Source of the DNA: Fodinibius salinus | Lineage (GTDB): Bacteria > Bacteroidota > Rhodothermia > Balneolales > Balneolaceae | Direction of reading: 5' to 3' | DNA length: 64,000 bases | Assembly: GCF_008124865.1 (NCBI RefSeq) | Contig: NZ_VNHY01000001.1 | Coordinates: 62,001-126,000 of the forward strand | Part shown: piece after piece, positions 26,615 through 37,048 of the stretch | Layout: each line of letters begins with the position of its first letter | Position numbering within the stretch: the stretch's first letter is position 1 | Translations under genes and position numbers: made by a program | The notes under the pieces: model-generated | The model's input: only the letters and a program-made list of their open reading frames with translations | What the model was told of the DNA's origin: nothing | The model's database searches: none

Positions 26615-27862
26615 ATGAGATTATTTAAACTAACAATGTTATTGTTTGTTGGGTTATTGCTATCAGCCCAACAGGTTTGGGCGACTCAGATTACCGTTTC
26701 TAAGAACGGTGACATCACTTCTGTACAGGCCGGTATTGACCAAGCCCAACCGGGTGATACCGTTTTTGTTAAAGCAGGACGCTATGTTGAGTATAATATC
26801 CAAATAGATAAAAGAATCACGTTATTGGGAGAAGACAATGCTATCATTGACGGTGATGAGCAGGGTTTTGTCGTTGTTGTTAAAGCGGATAGTACCGTGA
26901 TAAAAGATATTGAAGTTCATAACAGTAAAGCTGGTTTTATGGATGACTACGCTGGCATTGTTGTTGAGGAAGCCAATAACGTGCATATCGAGAATGTGAA
27001 GATGGTTAATAACTTTTTCGGGATCTACCTCGCAAAATCGGAGGGGACTATTGTGAAGGGAAATCATATTATTGCATCACGTCAGCGCGAAACCAATTCC
27101 GGAAATGGTATTCATCTTTGGTACACTAAAGATGTAGAAATTACTAATAACTATGTAAGTGGCCATCGCGACGGGCTTTATTTTGAGTTTGTGGAAGGGG
27201 CCTTTATTGCCGGTAACGAAAGCGAAAACAATATTCGCTACGGTATTCACTTTATGTATTCTGATAATTGTCGTTACGAACGCAATACTTTTCGTGATAA
27301 TGGAGGAGGAGTTGCCGTAATGTATACTTCAAACGTAGAAATCGTAAATAATCACTTTGCTGATAATTGGGGGTCGTCGGCATACGGAATGCTGCTAAAA
27401 GAAATAAACAGAAGTATAGTGACTGGAAATACCTTTACCAATAATTCTGTAGGATTGTATATGGAGGCCTCCAGTCGAAACAAGGTGAAAGACAATGCAT
27501 TTGAACAGAACGGCTGGGCTGTTAAATTGATGGCAAATTCTACGAACAATACGTTTACTGAAAATAATTTTATCGCTAACTCTTTTGAAGTTTCAACGAA
27601 CAGTCGAATGAATTACAGTAATAATTTTGATCACAATTACTGGAGTCAGTATGAGGGGTATGATCTGGACCGCGATGGTGTAGGCGATGTTCCGCATCGC
27701 CCGGTGCGCCTGTTTTCGATTTTAGTAGAGAAACAACCGCAGTCGTTGTTATTGCTGCGGAGTCTGTTAATTGATCTTTTGGATGCCGCCGAAAAGTTTA
27801 TGCCGGTCCTAACCCCGGAGACACTTATTGATTCTAAACCGCAAATGGAACCTGTATTATGA
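26615..27862 (+). CDS. nosD: NosD, periplasmic copper-delivery beta-helix protein
   Basis: The 415-residue protein has a signal peptide ending QQVWA. The bulk is a right-handed beta-helix (CASH/NosD repeats) with recurrent N-N/N-x-F ladders such as NNFFGIYLAKSEG and NNSVGLYMEASS. NosD docks on the NosFY ABC complex and passes copper from NosL to NosZ. Its stop overlaps the nosF ATG by 4 bp. Confidence 0.92.
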   Translation: MRLFKLTMLLFVGLLLSAQQVWATQITVSKNGDITSVQAGIDQAQPGDTVFVKAGRYVEYNIQIDKRITLLGEDNAIIDGDEQGFVVVVKADSTVIKDIEVHNSKAGFMDDYAGIVVEEANNVHIENVKMVNNFFGIYLAKSEGTIVKGNHIIASRQRETNSGNGIHLWYTKDVEITNNYVSGHRDGLYFEFVEGAFIAGNESENNIRYGIHFMYSDNCRYERNTFRDNGGGVAVMYTSNVEIVNNHFADNWGSSAYGMLLKEINRSIVTGNTFTNNSVGLYMEASSRNKVKDNAFEQNGWAVKLMANSTNNTFTENNFIANSFEVSTNSRMNYSNNFDHNYWSQYEGYDLDRDGVGDVPHRPVRLFSILVEKQPQSLLLLRSLLIDLLDAAEKFMPVLTPETLIDSKPQMEPVL

Positions 27863-28569
27863 TTTCAATACAACAACTACAAAAAGATTTTGGTGCCCGT
27901 ACGGTCCTTGATGAGCTGGATTTAGAAATTCCGGCCGGACAGGCTACCGGTATCGTTGGTCCTAATGGATCGGGCAAAACGACAACAATTAAGGCACTAT
28001 TAGGATTGGTAAAACCTACTTCTGGAGATATCTTAATTGATGGAAAATCAATCGAAGGAGAGTGGGAGTATCGCAATAAGATTGGTTATATGCCGCAGAT
28101 TGCCCGGTATCCCGAAAATATGACGATTGGTGAACTCTTTCAGTTTATCAAAAATATGAGGAACAGTGATACCAATCGCGATCGGGAATTACTCGAATAT
28201 TTTGAACTGGATAATGAAATTGACAAGCGAATGCGGGCCCTTTCCGGTGGGATGCGCCAAAAAGTGGGTGCTATTCTGGCGATGATGTTCGATCCCCAAA
28301 TACTGATCTTTGATGAACCCACAGCGGGGTTGGATCCCAAGTCGAGCGTACAGTTCAAGAGGTTGGTGCACCGCGAAAAGGAAAAAGGAAAAACGGTGCT
28401 GTTAACATCACATATTATGAGTGAGATCGAAGAGCTGACCGATCATCTGATCTTTTTAGTGGAAGGGGATATTCGATACGACGGCCCGATGCATGAGCTC
28501 ATGGAACGACAACAAGAACAGCGGCTTGAAGGCGCCGTGGCAAAAATGATGGAGGAAACAGCAGCATGA
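27859..28569 (+). CDS. nosF: NosF, ABC transporter ATPase
   Basis: The 236-residue protein has Walker A GPNGSGKTT (ending at T42), signature LSGGMRQK near 130, Walker B LIFDEPTAGLD near 150 and a switch histidine in LLTSH. It is the cytoplasmic motor of the NosDFY copper-cluster maturation machine. It overlaps nosD and nosY by 4 bp each, marking strict coupling. Confidence 0.93.
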   Translation: MISIQQLQKDFGARTVLDELDLEIPAGQATGIVGPNGSGKTTTIKALLGLVKPTSGDILIDGKSIEGEWEYRNKIGYMPQIARYPENMTIGELFQFIKNMRNSDTNRDRELLEYFELDNEIDKRMRALSGGMRQKVGAILAMMFDPQILIFDEPTAGLDPKSSVQFKRLVHREKEKGKTVLLTSHIMSEIEELTDHLIFLVEGDIRYDGPMHELMERQQEQRLEGAVAKMMEETAA

Positions 28570-29357
28570 AAACACTAACGATTTTAAAATATCAATGGAA
28601 AGATCTGCTTCGCGGGAAATGGATTGTTGGCTATGGCCTCATCTATCTGCTCATTGCCGATGCAATGATTCGATTTGGTAATGCAGGGCCCAAAGCAATG
28701 CTCAGTATCTCGAATATTATGTTGCTTCTGATTCCACTCGTAGGGATGATATATGGCGCGCTGTACCTATATCAGGCGCGTGAATTTACCGAGTTATTGT
28801 TGGCGCAACCGATTGACCGCTCCTCGTTATTTTGGGGGTTATTTGGCGGATTGGCGATCCCGTTGGCGTTAGCATTCACAGTGGGGACAGCACTGCCTAT
28901 GATTTATACCGGTATGATCCTTACAGCAAATCTGCAATCGATTTTGCTGATCTTGATGCTTGGTATCATCTTATCATTGTTATTTACAGGTATAGGTTTT
29001 TGGTTTGGTCTCAAGTTTTTCGAAGATCGCGTGAAAGGACTCGGTTTTGCACTTGTAAGCTGGCTCTTTTTAGCGGTGCTTTACGATGGACTAGTCCTCT
29101 TAGCAGTATTTGCTTTCGGGGATTATCCCATTGAAAAGCCGATGCTGGGCCTGGCTCTGGCAAATCCCATTGATTTGGCTCGGATAACTGTCTTACTTGA
29201 GTTTGATATTTCGGCCTTGATGGGATACACCGGGGCAGTTTTCAATCGCTTTTTTGGTAGTATGGTGGGGATCAGTGTGGCATTCAGTTGTCTGATGTTG
29301 TGGCTCGGTATTCCCTTATGGAGAAGTCAGCAACAGTTCGAAAAGAAAGATTTTTAA
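28566..29357 (+). CDS. nosY: NosY, ABC transporter permease
   Basis: The 263-residue protein has six predicted transmembrane helices and the ABC-2 type permease topology of NosY. The first helix follows WKDLLRGKWIVGYGL and the last ends at IPLWRSQ. It forms the membrane channel of NosDFY. It is the last nos gene before a 134-bp gap and hemN. Confidence 0.9.
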   Translation: MKTLTILKYQWKDLLRGKWIVGYGLIYLLIADAMIRFGNAGPKAMLSISNIMLLLIPLVGMIYGALYLYQAREFTELLLAQPIDRSSLFWGLFGGLAIPLALAFTVGTALPMIYTGMILTANLQSILLILMLGIILSLLFTGIGFWFGLKFFEDRVKGLGFALVSWLFLAVLYDGLVLLAVFAFGDYPIEKPMLGLALANPIDLARITVLLEFDISALMGYTGAVFNRFFGSMVGISVAFSCLMLWLGIPLWRSQQQFEKKDF

Positions 29358-29491
29358 TAACAGTAGAATACTGATAACACAGATATAACGAACTTTTGCA
29401 GCTAAAATTTACTGAGGGTCTACAGGTAATATTTTCTTAAACTGTGACTTTCCGTAAAATCTGTGGTATCTGCATGCTAAAAAAATAAATT

Positions 29492-30868
29492 ATGGAAGAT
29501 GTTAGCCTCGATCTGATCAAGAAATACAACGTTCAAGGACCGCGATATACTTCGTATCCCACGGCCGTACAGTTTCAGGAGGCCAACGAAGATGATGTAG
29601 CATCTTTGCATCAGTACCTAATTGATCGCAATGCCGAGCCTCACCCCGTATCGCTATACTTCCATGTCCCGTTTTGTTTTTCGCTTTGCTGGTACTGCGG
29701 CTGTACGAAAGTTATTACCAAAGATCAGGATCGCGGTAATCTTTACCTCGATTATCTTGAGAAAGAGATGGACCAGGTAACTGAGTTACTCCACCCTGAT
29801 TCCGAAGTGGTACAAATTCATTTTGGCGGAGGCACGCCCACATTTTTAAAACCTGAACAGCTGCAGCGACTTGGTAAGGCGATTCACAGTCGATTTAATC
29901 TAACCGAGGAAACAGAGTTTGGCGTAGAGATAGATCCTCGAAAATGTACGCGAGAACATATTCAAACCCTGGCTGATATCGGCACTAACCGGGCCTCGCT
30001 GGGTGTGCAGGATACTAATGAAGAAGTTCAAGAAGCCATTCATCGCATTCAGCCGTTTGAGCAAACCAAACAGGTTACCAAGTGGCTGCGTGAAGCAGGA
30101 ATCGATTCTATTAATTTTGATCTTATTTATGGTCTTCCGCTGCAGACGCTCAGCACTTTTCGCAAGACGATGGATGATGTACTTAGCCTACAACCCGATC
30201 GCCTAGCCGTATATAGCTACGCGCATATTCCAAGTATGATGCCGGCCCAGAAGCTCCTCAACGAAGAAGAAATGCCCACAACGAATGAAAAGCTGGCCAT
30301 GTTACAGCTGAGTATTTCGCATCTGACTGATAATAGTTATCGCTTTATCGGGATGGATCACTTTTCGCGCGAAGATGAAGAACTTTCTCGAGCTATGGAT
30401 GACGGTACTTTACAGCGCAACTTTCAAGGGTATAGTACATTGGCCGGCGCAGATCTCTACGCTTTTGGAATGTCAGGTATTTCGAATGTGGGTTCTTGGT
30501 ATTGGCAGAACCAAAAAGATCTTGCTGAGTACTACGAACAACTGGATGAAGGGAAGGCTCCGGTTTTTAAAAGTTATACCCTTAGCAGAGATGATTTGAT
30601 TCGGCAGGATGTTATTATGAGTATCATGTGCCGGATGGGTGTTGATTTTGATGAAATTGCTGAAAAATGGGAAATTAACTTCTCTTATTATTTTAGCGAT
30701 GAGCTGGCTCGTTTGCAGGAACTCGAAAATGACGATCTGGTTATTAGAACGAATGATACTATTCGGATAACAGAACAGGGGCGACTCTTCTTGCGAAATA
30801 TAGCTATGTGTTTTGATAAGTATCTGAACAACAAAAAGCAGCGGAAAAGTTTTTCGAAGACTGTTTAA
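29492..30868 (+). CDS. hemN: Oxygen-independent coproporphyrinogen III oxidase
   Basis: The 458-residue radical SAM enzyme has the cluster motif C62-x3-C66-x2-C69 followed by C71, the HemN-specific extra cysteine, and starts KYNVQGPRYTSYPTA as true HemN does. It converts coproporphyrinogen III to protoporphyrinogen IX without O2, supplying heme during denitrification. Only a half operator (TCTTAAA at 29435) is found upstream. It is separated by 1 bp from ctaA. Confidence 0.94.
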   Translation: MEDVSLDLIKKYNVQGPRYTSYPTAVQFQEANEDDVASLHQYLIDRNAEPHPVSLYFHVPFCFSLCWYCGCTKVITKDQDRGNLYLDYLEKEMDQVTELLHPDSEVVQIHFGGGTPTFLKPEQLQRLGKAIHSRFNLTEETEFGVEIDPRKCTREHIQTLADIGTNRASLGVQDTNEEVQEAIHRIQPFEQTKQVTKWLREAGIDSINFDLIYGLPLQTLSTFRKTMDDVLSLQPDRLAVYSYAHIPSMMPAQKLLNEEEMPTTNEKLAMLQLSISHLTDNSYRFIGMDHFSREDEELSRAMDDGTLQRNFQGYSTLAGADLYAFGMSGISNVGSWYWQNQKDLAEYYEQLDEGKAPVFKSYTLSRDDLIRQDVIMSIMCRMGVDFDEIAEKWEINFSYYFSDELARLQELENDDLVIRTNDTIRITEQGRLFLRNIAMCFDKYLNNKKQRKSFSKTV

Positions 30869-30869
30869 T

Positions 30870-31907
30870 ATGAACTCACAACAAAAAAAATATATCCGAA
30901 GATGGTTTTGGTCTGGTGCAATACTCATTTTCTTGATGGTTGTTGTAGGAGGTATTACCCGACTTACCGACTCCGGGCTGTCAATGTCCGACTGGAACTT
31001 GATTATGGGCACGTTCCCACCGATGAATGAAGCCGAGTGGATGGCTGTATTTGGGCGTTATAAAGAGTTTCCACAGTACCAGCAGTTGAATATGGGTATG
31101 TCCCTTGCCGAGTTTAAAGAGATTTTCTTTTGGGAATATTTGCATCGTCTGCTGGGGAGAATGATCGGGTTTGTTTTTTTGATCCCCTTCGCCTTTTTCT
31201 GGATTCGTGGATATTTCAACGCTAAGACGTTGCGTCGTGCATGGATTTTATTTGGATTAGGAGCCCTACAGGGTGCCATGGGTTGGATCATGGTGAAGAG
31301 TGGCCTCGTTAACGTACCGTACGTGAGCCATTATCGATTGGCGGCCCATCTGATATTGGCTATGCTATTATTCAGCTTTTGTATTTGGTATGCTCTTGAT
31401 CTTTATGAAAATGATCCGACTAAGAAAAGTTTAAATGTGCAATCGCTGCGTCGATGGTCAGTCGGACTCATAGTTCTTTTCATATTCCAGGTTATTTGGG
31501 GAGCTTTTACAGCCGGACTTGATGCCGGATATATTTACAATACGTTCCCCATGATGAACGGAGAATGGATACCCCAAAATGGGTGGAACCTTCAGCCGCT
31601 CATTGCCAACTTTGTAGAAAATCCGGGAACGGTGCAATGGACGCATCGTATCTTAGGCACTTTGCTGGGATTGGTCGCCCTTGGCCTTTGGTGGAAAAGT
31701 GACAATTCTGATGTAAGTAACTTGACGAAACAAAAAGCCCGAATATTACTGGGGATGATACTTACACAATATGTACTCGGCATTTTAACCATTATCACTA
31801 ATGCAGAAATTCTGATTGCCGTAGTCCACCAGGCAGGTGCATTTTTAGTTTTATTTTTCTGGATTTGGTATTACCATGATCTGAAATCTAATTGGGCATC
31901 TGTCTAA
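30870..31907 (+). CDS. ctaA: Heme A synthase (CtaA/COX15, long type)
   Basis: The 345-residue protein has eight predicted transmembrane helices. Conserved elements include VVGGITRLTDSGLSM, the histidine region FFWEYLHRLLGR, and the second-half pairs VSHYRLAAHL, WTHRILGT and AVVHQAGA. It oxidises heme O to heme A for aa3-type oxidases. Its place behind hemN in a nos locus couples heme supply to respiratory switching. This is the COX15 type of alphaproteobacteria and Bacteroidota. Confidence 0.9.
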   Translation: MNSQQKKYIRRWFWSGAILIFLMVVVGGITRLTDSGLSMSDWNLIMGTFPPMNEAEWMAVFGRYKEFPQYQQLNMGMSLAEFKEIFFWEYLHRLLGRMIGFVFLIPFAFFWIRGYFNAKTLRRAWILFGLGALQGAMGWIMVKSGLVNVPYVSHYRLAAHLILAMLLFSFCIWYALDLYENDPTKKSLNVQSLRRWSVGLIVLFIFQVIWGAFTAGLDAGYIYNTFPMMNGEWIPQNGWNLQPLIANFVENPGTVQWTHRILGTLLGLVALGLWWKSDNSDVSNLTKQKARILLGMILTQYVLGILTIITNAEILIAVVHQAGAFLVLFFWIWYYHDLKSNWASV

Positions 31908-31919
31908 TATTATGCTTAA

Positions 31920-31941
31920 TTTAAGATAAGATAGTATTAAA
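31920..31941 (+). promoter_or_regulatory. Putative Rrf2 operator, site 5 (upstream of ric)
   Basis: TTTAAGA-N8-TATTAAA with core TAAGATAG lies 43 bp before the ric start codon. Iron-sulfur repair genes are classic NsrR targets, which supports the assignment. Confidence 0.6.
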
Positions 31942-31984
31942 TATTAAATAGGGTCGTAATTTTGAACTTAATGAATGTACAGAT

Positions 31985-32704
31985 ATGAATATTGCAGAAG
32001 AACGCACAGTTGGAGAAATTGTCAAAGATGACTACAGAGCTGCGCAGGTTTTCCAGCAATACAAACTGGATTTCTGTTGCGGAGGTAACCGTACCATAGA
32101 GGAAGCATGTGCGAAAAAGGGGATAGATCCTCAAGAGGTTTATCAGGCACTAGAACAGTTAGGTCAAGCCGGCTCTAAAAAAGATAATTATGATCAGTGG
32201 TCGCTGGATTTCTTGGTAGATTATATTGTAAATAATCATCATGGATTTAGCCGAAATAAACTGCCCGAGATTGGTAAGTATGCGAAAAAGGTAGCCAAAG
32301 TTCACGGAGACCGTCACGAAGAACTGCACGATATTTATCACGAATTTACTATGCTTCATGCCGACATTTTCAACCATCTTGACAAAGAAGAGCGTATCCT
32401 TTTTCCCTATATCAAAGAATTAGTAGAAGCAGAGGAAAATGGGACGAAGCCGGATAAGCCGGACTTTGAAGAAGCTGCCAACCCCATTGCAATGATGGAG
32501 GATGAGCATGATGAAGCCGGCTCATCGATGGAAAAGATTCGAAAGCTGAGTAATGACTTTACTCCGCCTGAGGATGCCTGTACGACCTATCGTTTGTTAT
32601 TTGAAAATTTGGAAGCTTTCGAAAAGGATTTGCATAAGCATGTGCATCTGGAAAACAATATCCTTTTTCCTAAGGCAATCGAGCTTGAACAACAATTGAA
32701 CTAA
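31985..32704 (+). CDS. ric: Iron-sulfur cluster repair di-iron protein (RIC/ScdA/YtfE)
   Basis: The 239-residue protein combines a DUF542 N-terminus with vicinal C31-C32 (LDFCCGG) and a hemerythrin-like domain whose ligands are visible: NNHHGF, KVHGDRHEE, FNHLDKEE, EDEHDEAG and HKHVHLENN. RIC repairs Fe-S clusters damaged by NO and peroxide and may reduce NO. A matching Rrf2 site is upstream. A second, degenerate copy is encoded at 49490. Confidence 0.93.
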   Translation: MNIAEERTVGEIVKDDYRAAQVFQQYKLDFCCGGNRTIEEACAKKGIDPQEVYQALEQLGQAGSKKDNYDQWSLDFLVDYIVNNHHGFSRNKLPEIGKYAKKVAKVHGDRHEELHDIYHEFTMLHADIFNHLDKEERILFPYIKELVEAEENGTKPDKPDFEEAANPIAMMEDEHDEAGSSMEKIRKLSNDFTPPEDACTTYRLLFENLEAFEKDLHKHVHLENNILFPKAIELEQQLN

Positions 32705-32797
32705 ATCCAATTAATATTTTTTACGCAATTCGTCTCATTATTCCATAGTAGATATATCGTAATTGCGCGGTAATCTTAAATATAAGAACAGTCAATC

Positions 32798-34612
32798 ATG
32801 TCCCAATCCCCACACAAGTTTTCAATTCCTGTAATGGGAACTGGTCACTCTATTGATTCGCCTATAAGAGTAGGCCCATACGGTATCAACTCGGTAATTT
32901 CTATTGTAGATGATCTGCTGGTCGAAAAAATCCGCAAGTATTACTGTGAAAAGTACGATTTTGAATATAGTAATATTGGACGCACTGCCGAGGATGGTCG
33001 TGCTCGGCGTATTACTGCTTATTTGGATACGGTGCAAGAAATTGTCCAAAAGAAATTCTCGGCGATTAAAAATCAGCCTTTTTTTGAGAATAATGACAAG
33101 GCAAAATATTTTGAAATGCTTCCAGACGGAAGTGCTATAAAGGAGAAATATAATCAGCTGGTAAATACTGAAAAGGGCAGCCTGCGTGATCGATTGTCTT
33201 GCGAGCTTTCTCGCATGATGAAACCCGGATCCATCGATGTAAATATTATGGCTAAGGTTGATAAGCTGAGTTATACCCAAGATGGCGTTCCTATGAGTAA
33301 GGAGTTCAGTGATGCTAGTGCAGCACTCCGCGGTTATGCCAAGAGCAAGGTGTCATCGAGTGTAATTTTATCAGCCGGATTTAACCCACGTCTCTATAAC
33401 TACATTACGGAATTCAAGGATTTTTACCGGGATGCGACCGGAGAAATTAAGAAGAACATTATCCTTAAAGTCAGTGATTTCCGTTCGGCTCTCATTCAGG
33501 GTAAATACCTGGCGAAAAAGGGACTCGAAGTTTTTGAATATCGTATCGAATCCGGATTAAATTGCGGGGGACATGCATTCCCCTCCGATGGACACTTGAT
33601 GCCGAGTCTGCTCCGGGAATTTCGCGAAAAGCGTGATCAGCTGACCAAAGCTGTACAACCACTTATTAAAAAATATTACAAAAAAAATGCCGATGGCTTT
33701 TCAGATAACTGGGAAATTACCGAGCCGCGTCTTACAGTTCAGGGTGGTATCGGAGTAAGCGGTGAGGCAGATCGTTTGTTGAATGACTTCGAGATGGATG
33801 CTACCGGATGGGGTAGTCCGTTTTTGTTGGTGCCTGAAGCTACGACCGTGGATAAGCCAACACGTCAATTATTAGAAGATGCCGGCGAAAAAGAGTTGTA
33901 TCTCAGCGGTGTATCTCCGTTGGGCGTCCCATTTAATAATGTAAAGGAAACAGGATCCCAAAAATGGCATCAAGAACGCATCGAAAAAGATAAGCCGGGA
34001 TCGCCCTGTCCAAAAGGGTTTCTGAAGTCCAATACGGAATTTACTGAGCAGCCTATCTGTACGGCTTCTACCCAATATCAGTTATTGAAGCTTGATGAAA
34101 TTGCAGAAAGCGAGATGTCTGAGGATAAAAAAGAGAAAAAGCGAGAGAAAGTACTTAACAAAGCATGCCTGTGTGATCACTTGGGTAACGGAGTACTTAT
34201 CAATCTTGGAATTCTTGCTGAACATCGTGCTCCACAGGCAATCTGTCCCGGACCGAATATTGCCTATTATGATGGGGAATATACGCTTCGAGAGATGGTT
34301 GATCATATTTACGGATGCAGCGAATCGATTGCAGATGAAGATCGCCCCCACATGTTCGCGAAGGAGGTGACGATGTATGTAGATTATGTGGAAGAGCTGG
34401 CCGAGCAGTTGGATGGAGAATCAGGCTTAAAAAAATTGCAAAAGTTCCAAAAGAACCTAGAGCAGGGGATGGACTATTGTTTAGAAATTGCTGACTCTGA
34501 GCCTTATCAGGATGAAAATTTGTCCTCAATTTCTTTTACTGTATCTAAGCAGAAAAAGCGTCTGCAGTCTATTGTGGACAGTTATGAAGAACGAATTTTA
34601 GTTGAAGCATAA
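32798..34612 (+). CDS. Uncharacterised 604-aa protein with NPD-like TIM-barrel and cysteine-rich features
   Basis: I do not recognise a named family with certainty. The N-terminus MGTGHSIDSPIRVGPYG and the block LNCGGHAFPSDGHLMPSL (about 254-271) resemble nitronate monooxygenase-type flavin barrels (AGGH motif). Residues about 395-490 hold several cysteines (SPCPKG, PICTAST, KACLCDHLG, AICPGPN), enough for an Fe-S cluster. The gene lies between ric and tyrosine phenol-lyase with 33 bp to the next gene. I infer an FMN/Fe-S oxidoreductase active on a nitro- or aromatic compound, with low certainty. Confidence 0.6.
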   Translation: MSQSPHKFSIPVMGTGHSIDSPIRVGPYGINSVISIVDDLLVEKIRKYYCEKYDFEYSNIGRTAEDGRARRITAYLDTVQEIVQKKFSAIKNQPFFENNDKAKYFEMLPDGSAIKEKYNQLVNTEKGSLRDRLSCELSRMMKPGSIDVNIMAKVDKLSYTQDGVPMSKEFSDASAALRGYAKSKVSSSVILSAGFNPRLYNYITEFKDFYRDATGEIKKNIILKVSDFRSALIQGKYLAKKGLEVFEYRIESGLNCGGHAFPSDGHLMPSLLREFREKRDQLTKAVQPLIKKYYKKNADGFSDNWEITEPRLTVQGGIGVSGEADRLLNDFEMDATGWGSPFLLVPEATTVDKPTRQLLEDAGEKELYLSGVSPLGVPFNNVKETGSQKWHQERIEKDKPGSPCPKGFLKSNTEFTEQPICTASTQYQLLKLDEIAESEMSEDKKEKKREKVLNKACLCDHLGNGVLINLGILAEHRAPQAICPGPNIAYYDGEYTLREMVDHIYGCSESIADEDRPHMFAKEVTMYVDYVEELAEQLDGESGLKKLQKFQKNLEQGMDYCLEIADSEPYQDENLSSISFTVSKQKKRLQSIVDSYEERILVEA

Positions 34613-34624
34613 ATTAGAGATTAA

Positions 34625-36031
<1,407 letters not shown>

Positions 36032-36064
36032 ATATTGTTGGTTTACGAATTAATGGCCGTAATC

Positions 36065-36105
36065 ACCAATCTTGTTCCGTACTTCTGGTGCAGAACAAGA
36101 TTGGT
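36065..36105 (+). terminator. Long perfect hairpin downstream of tyrosine phenol-lyase
   Basis: ACCAATCTTGTTC / GAACAAGATTGGT is a perfect 13-bp stem with a 15-base loop, about 34 bp after the stop. The following bases (TCATTAATTT) form no strong T run, so a terminator or an mRNA-end stabiliser are both possible. Confidence 0.55.
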
Positions 36106-36213
36106 TCATTAATTTAGCCATCATTTTTATTTCCTATTCCATGGTATTTAGGATCGTTTACCTTTATCTCGTTTTGTAGCCATAATTATTTTTCTCGGGG
36201 AGTGATAATAGCA

Positions 36214-36582
36214 TTATAAAGATTTTAATTCTTCCTGCGTTTTTTTGGGCAGTTTCGCAACTACCAACTGGTACGAATCCGAAATCCACTGTTTTAGCAA
36301 GTCTTCAGGCACCGAATGATCCATCTTAATACTATTCCAGTGTTTTTTATTCATATGATAACCGGGAATAACAAAAGGATATTTTTCCCGGAGATTAATT
36401 GCTTTTACCGGATCACATTTTACATTGACTAGCTCAAAGCTGTCAACATCGGTTATACTAAATATTTTGCCTTTAATTTTAAAGACTAGAGTGTCCTCGT
36501 CAAAGGGAAAGCCTTCTTCAGCACCGGGAAAAGACAGACAGTATTTTCTATATTCTATAATATTCATCATCCTGTTAACCAT
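36214..36582 (-). CDS. MmcQ/YjbR family protein
   Basis: The 122-residue protein has the MmcQ/YjbR (CyaY-like fold) pattern: YRKYCLSFPGAEEGFPF at the start, VFKIKGKIF, then VKCDP and HMNKKHWNSI. The family is DNA-binding-like but of unsettled function. The start at 36582 overlaps the upstream VOC gene by 8 bp; in-frame ATGs at 36570 and 36567 are equally plausible. Confidence 0.8.
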   Translation of the reverse strand: MVNRMMNIIEYRKYCLSFPGAEEGFPFDEDTLVFKIKGKIFSITDVDSFELVNVKCDPVKAINLREKYPFVIPGYHMNKKHWNSIKMDHSVPEDLLKQWISDSYQLVVAKLPKKTQEELKSL

Positions 36583-36958
36583 CTGAAAATGTCAGGATAA
36601 AGTTATTGGGATCCTGGATTGCAAACTCCTTAGTTCCGTAAAAGGTTTCGTGTATGTCCTTGATTAGATTAACTTTATCCTTTATTCCCTGGTATAAATC
36701 CTCAAGGTCTTCCACTTTAATGAAAAATGTCAATGCTCCACCTCCTTTTTGGTTTTTGAGATCGGGATATTCATCCCTAATGGATTCTTTCTTTTGGAAC
36801 ATAAGCGAAACACCATCTCTTTGTACTAATGCCCATTCTAAATTCCCTTCTTCCGGAACCGTTTGGAGGAGTTCAAAATCAAGTATATCTGTATAAAATT
36901 TGGTTGTTTTATTTACGTCTTCAACCATCAAATTGGGACTCAGTGATTGCAACTTCAT
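36575..36958 (-). CDS. VOC (glyoxalase/bleomycin resistance) family protein
   Basis: The 127-residue protein is one vicinal-oxygen-chelate domain: SPNLMVEDVNKTTKFYTDIL at the start and a C-terminal FAIQDPNNFILTFSDG. It lacks features that would separate a dioxygenase, isomerase or binding protein. It is co-transcribed with the MmcQ-like gene. Confidence 0.8.
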   Translation of the reverse strand: MKLQSLSPNLMVEDVNKTTKFYTDILDFELLQTVPEEGNLEWALVQRDGVSLMFQKKESIRDEYPDLKNQKGGGALTFFIKVEDLEDLYQGIKDKVNLIKDIHETFYGTKEFAIQDPNNFILTFSDG

Positions 36959-37048
36959 AATAAATAATAGGAATTGTCTTTATGTCGGTTTCTTTCTCCT
37001 TAAATTAACTAATTTGATAAAATGAAGCTTTGTAAAAAAACGACATCA

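Noticed and set aside
29435-29441. TCTTAAA half site upstream of hemN
   Set aside because: The left arm does not match, so only half of the operator is there. It could still be weak, but it is not counted.
32774-32780. TCTTAAA upstream of the 604-aa gene
   Set aside because: No matching left arm at the required spacing; ric read-through is enough to explain expression.
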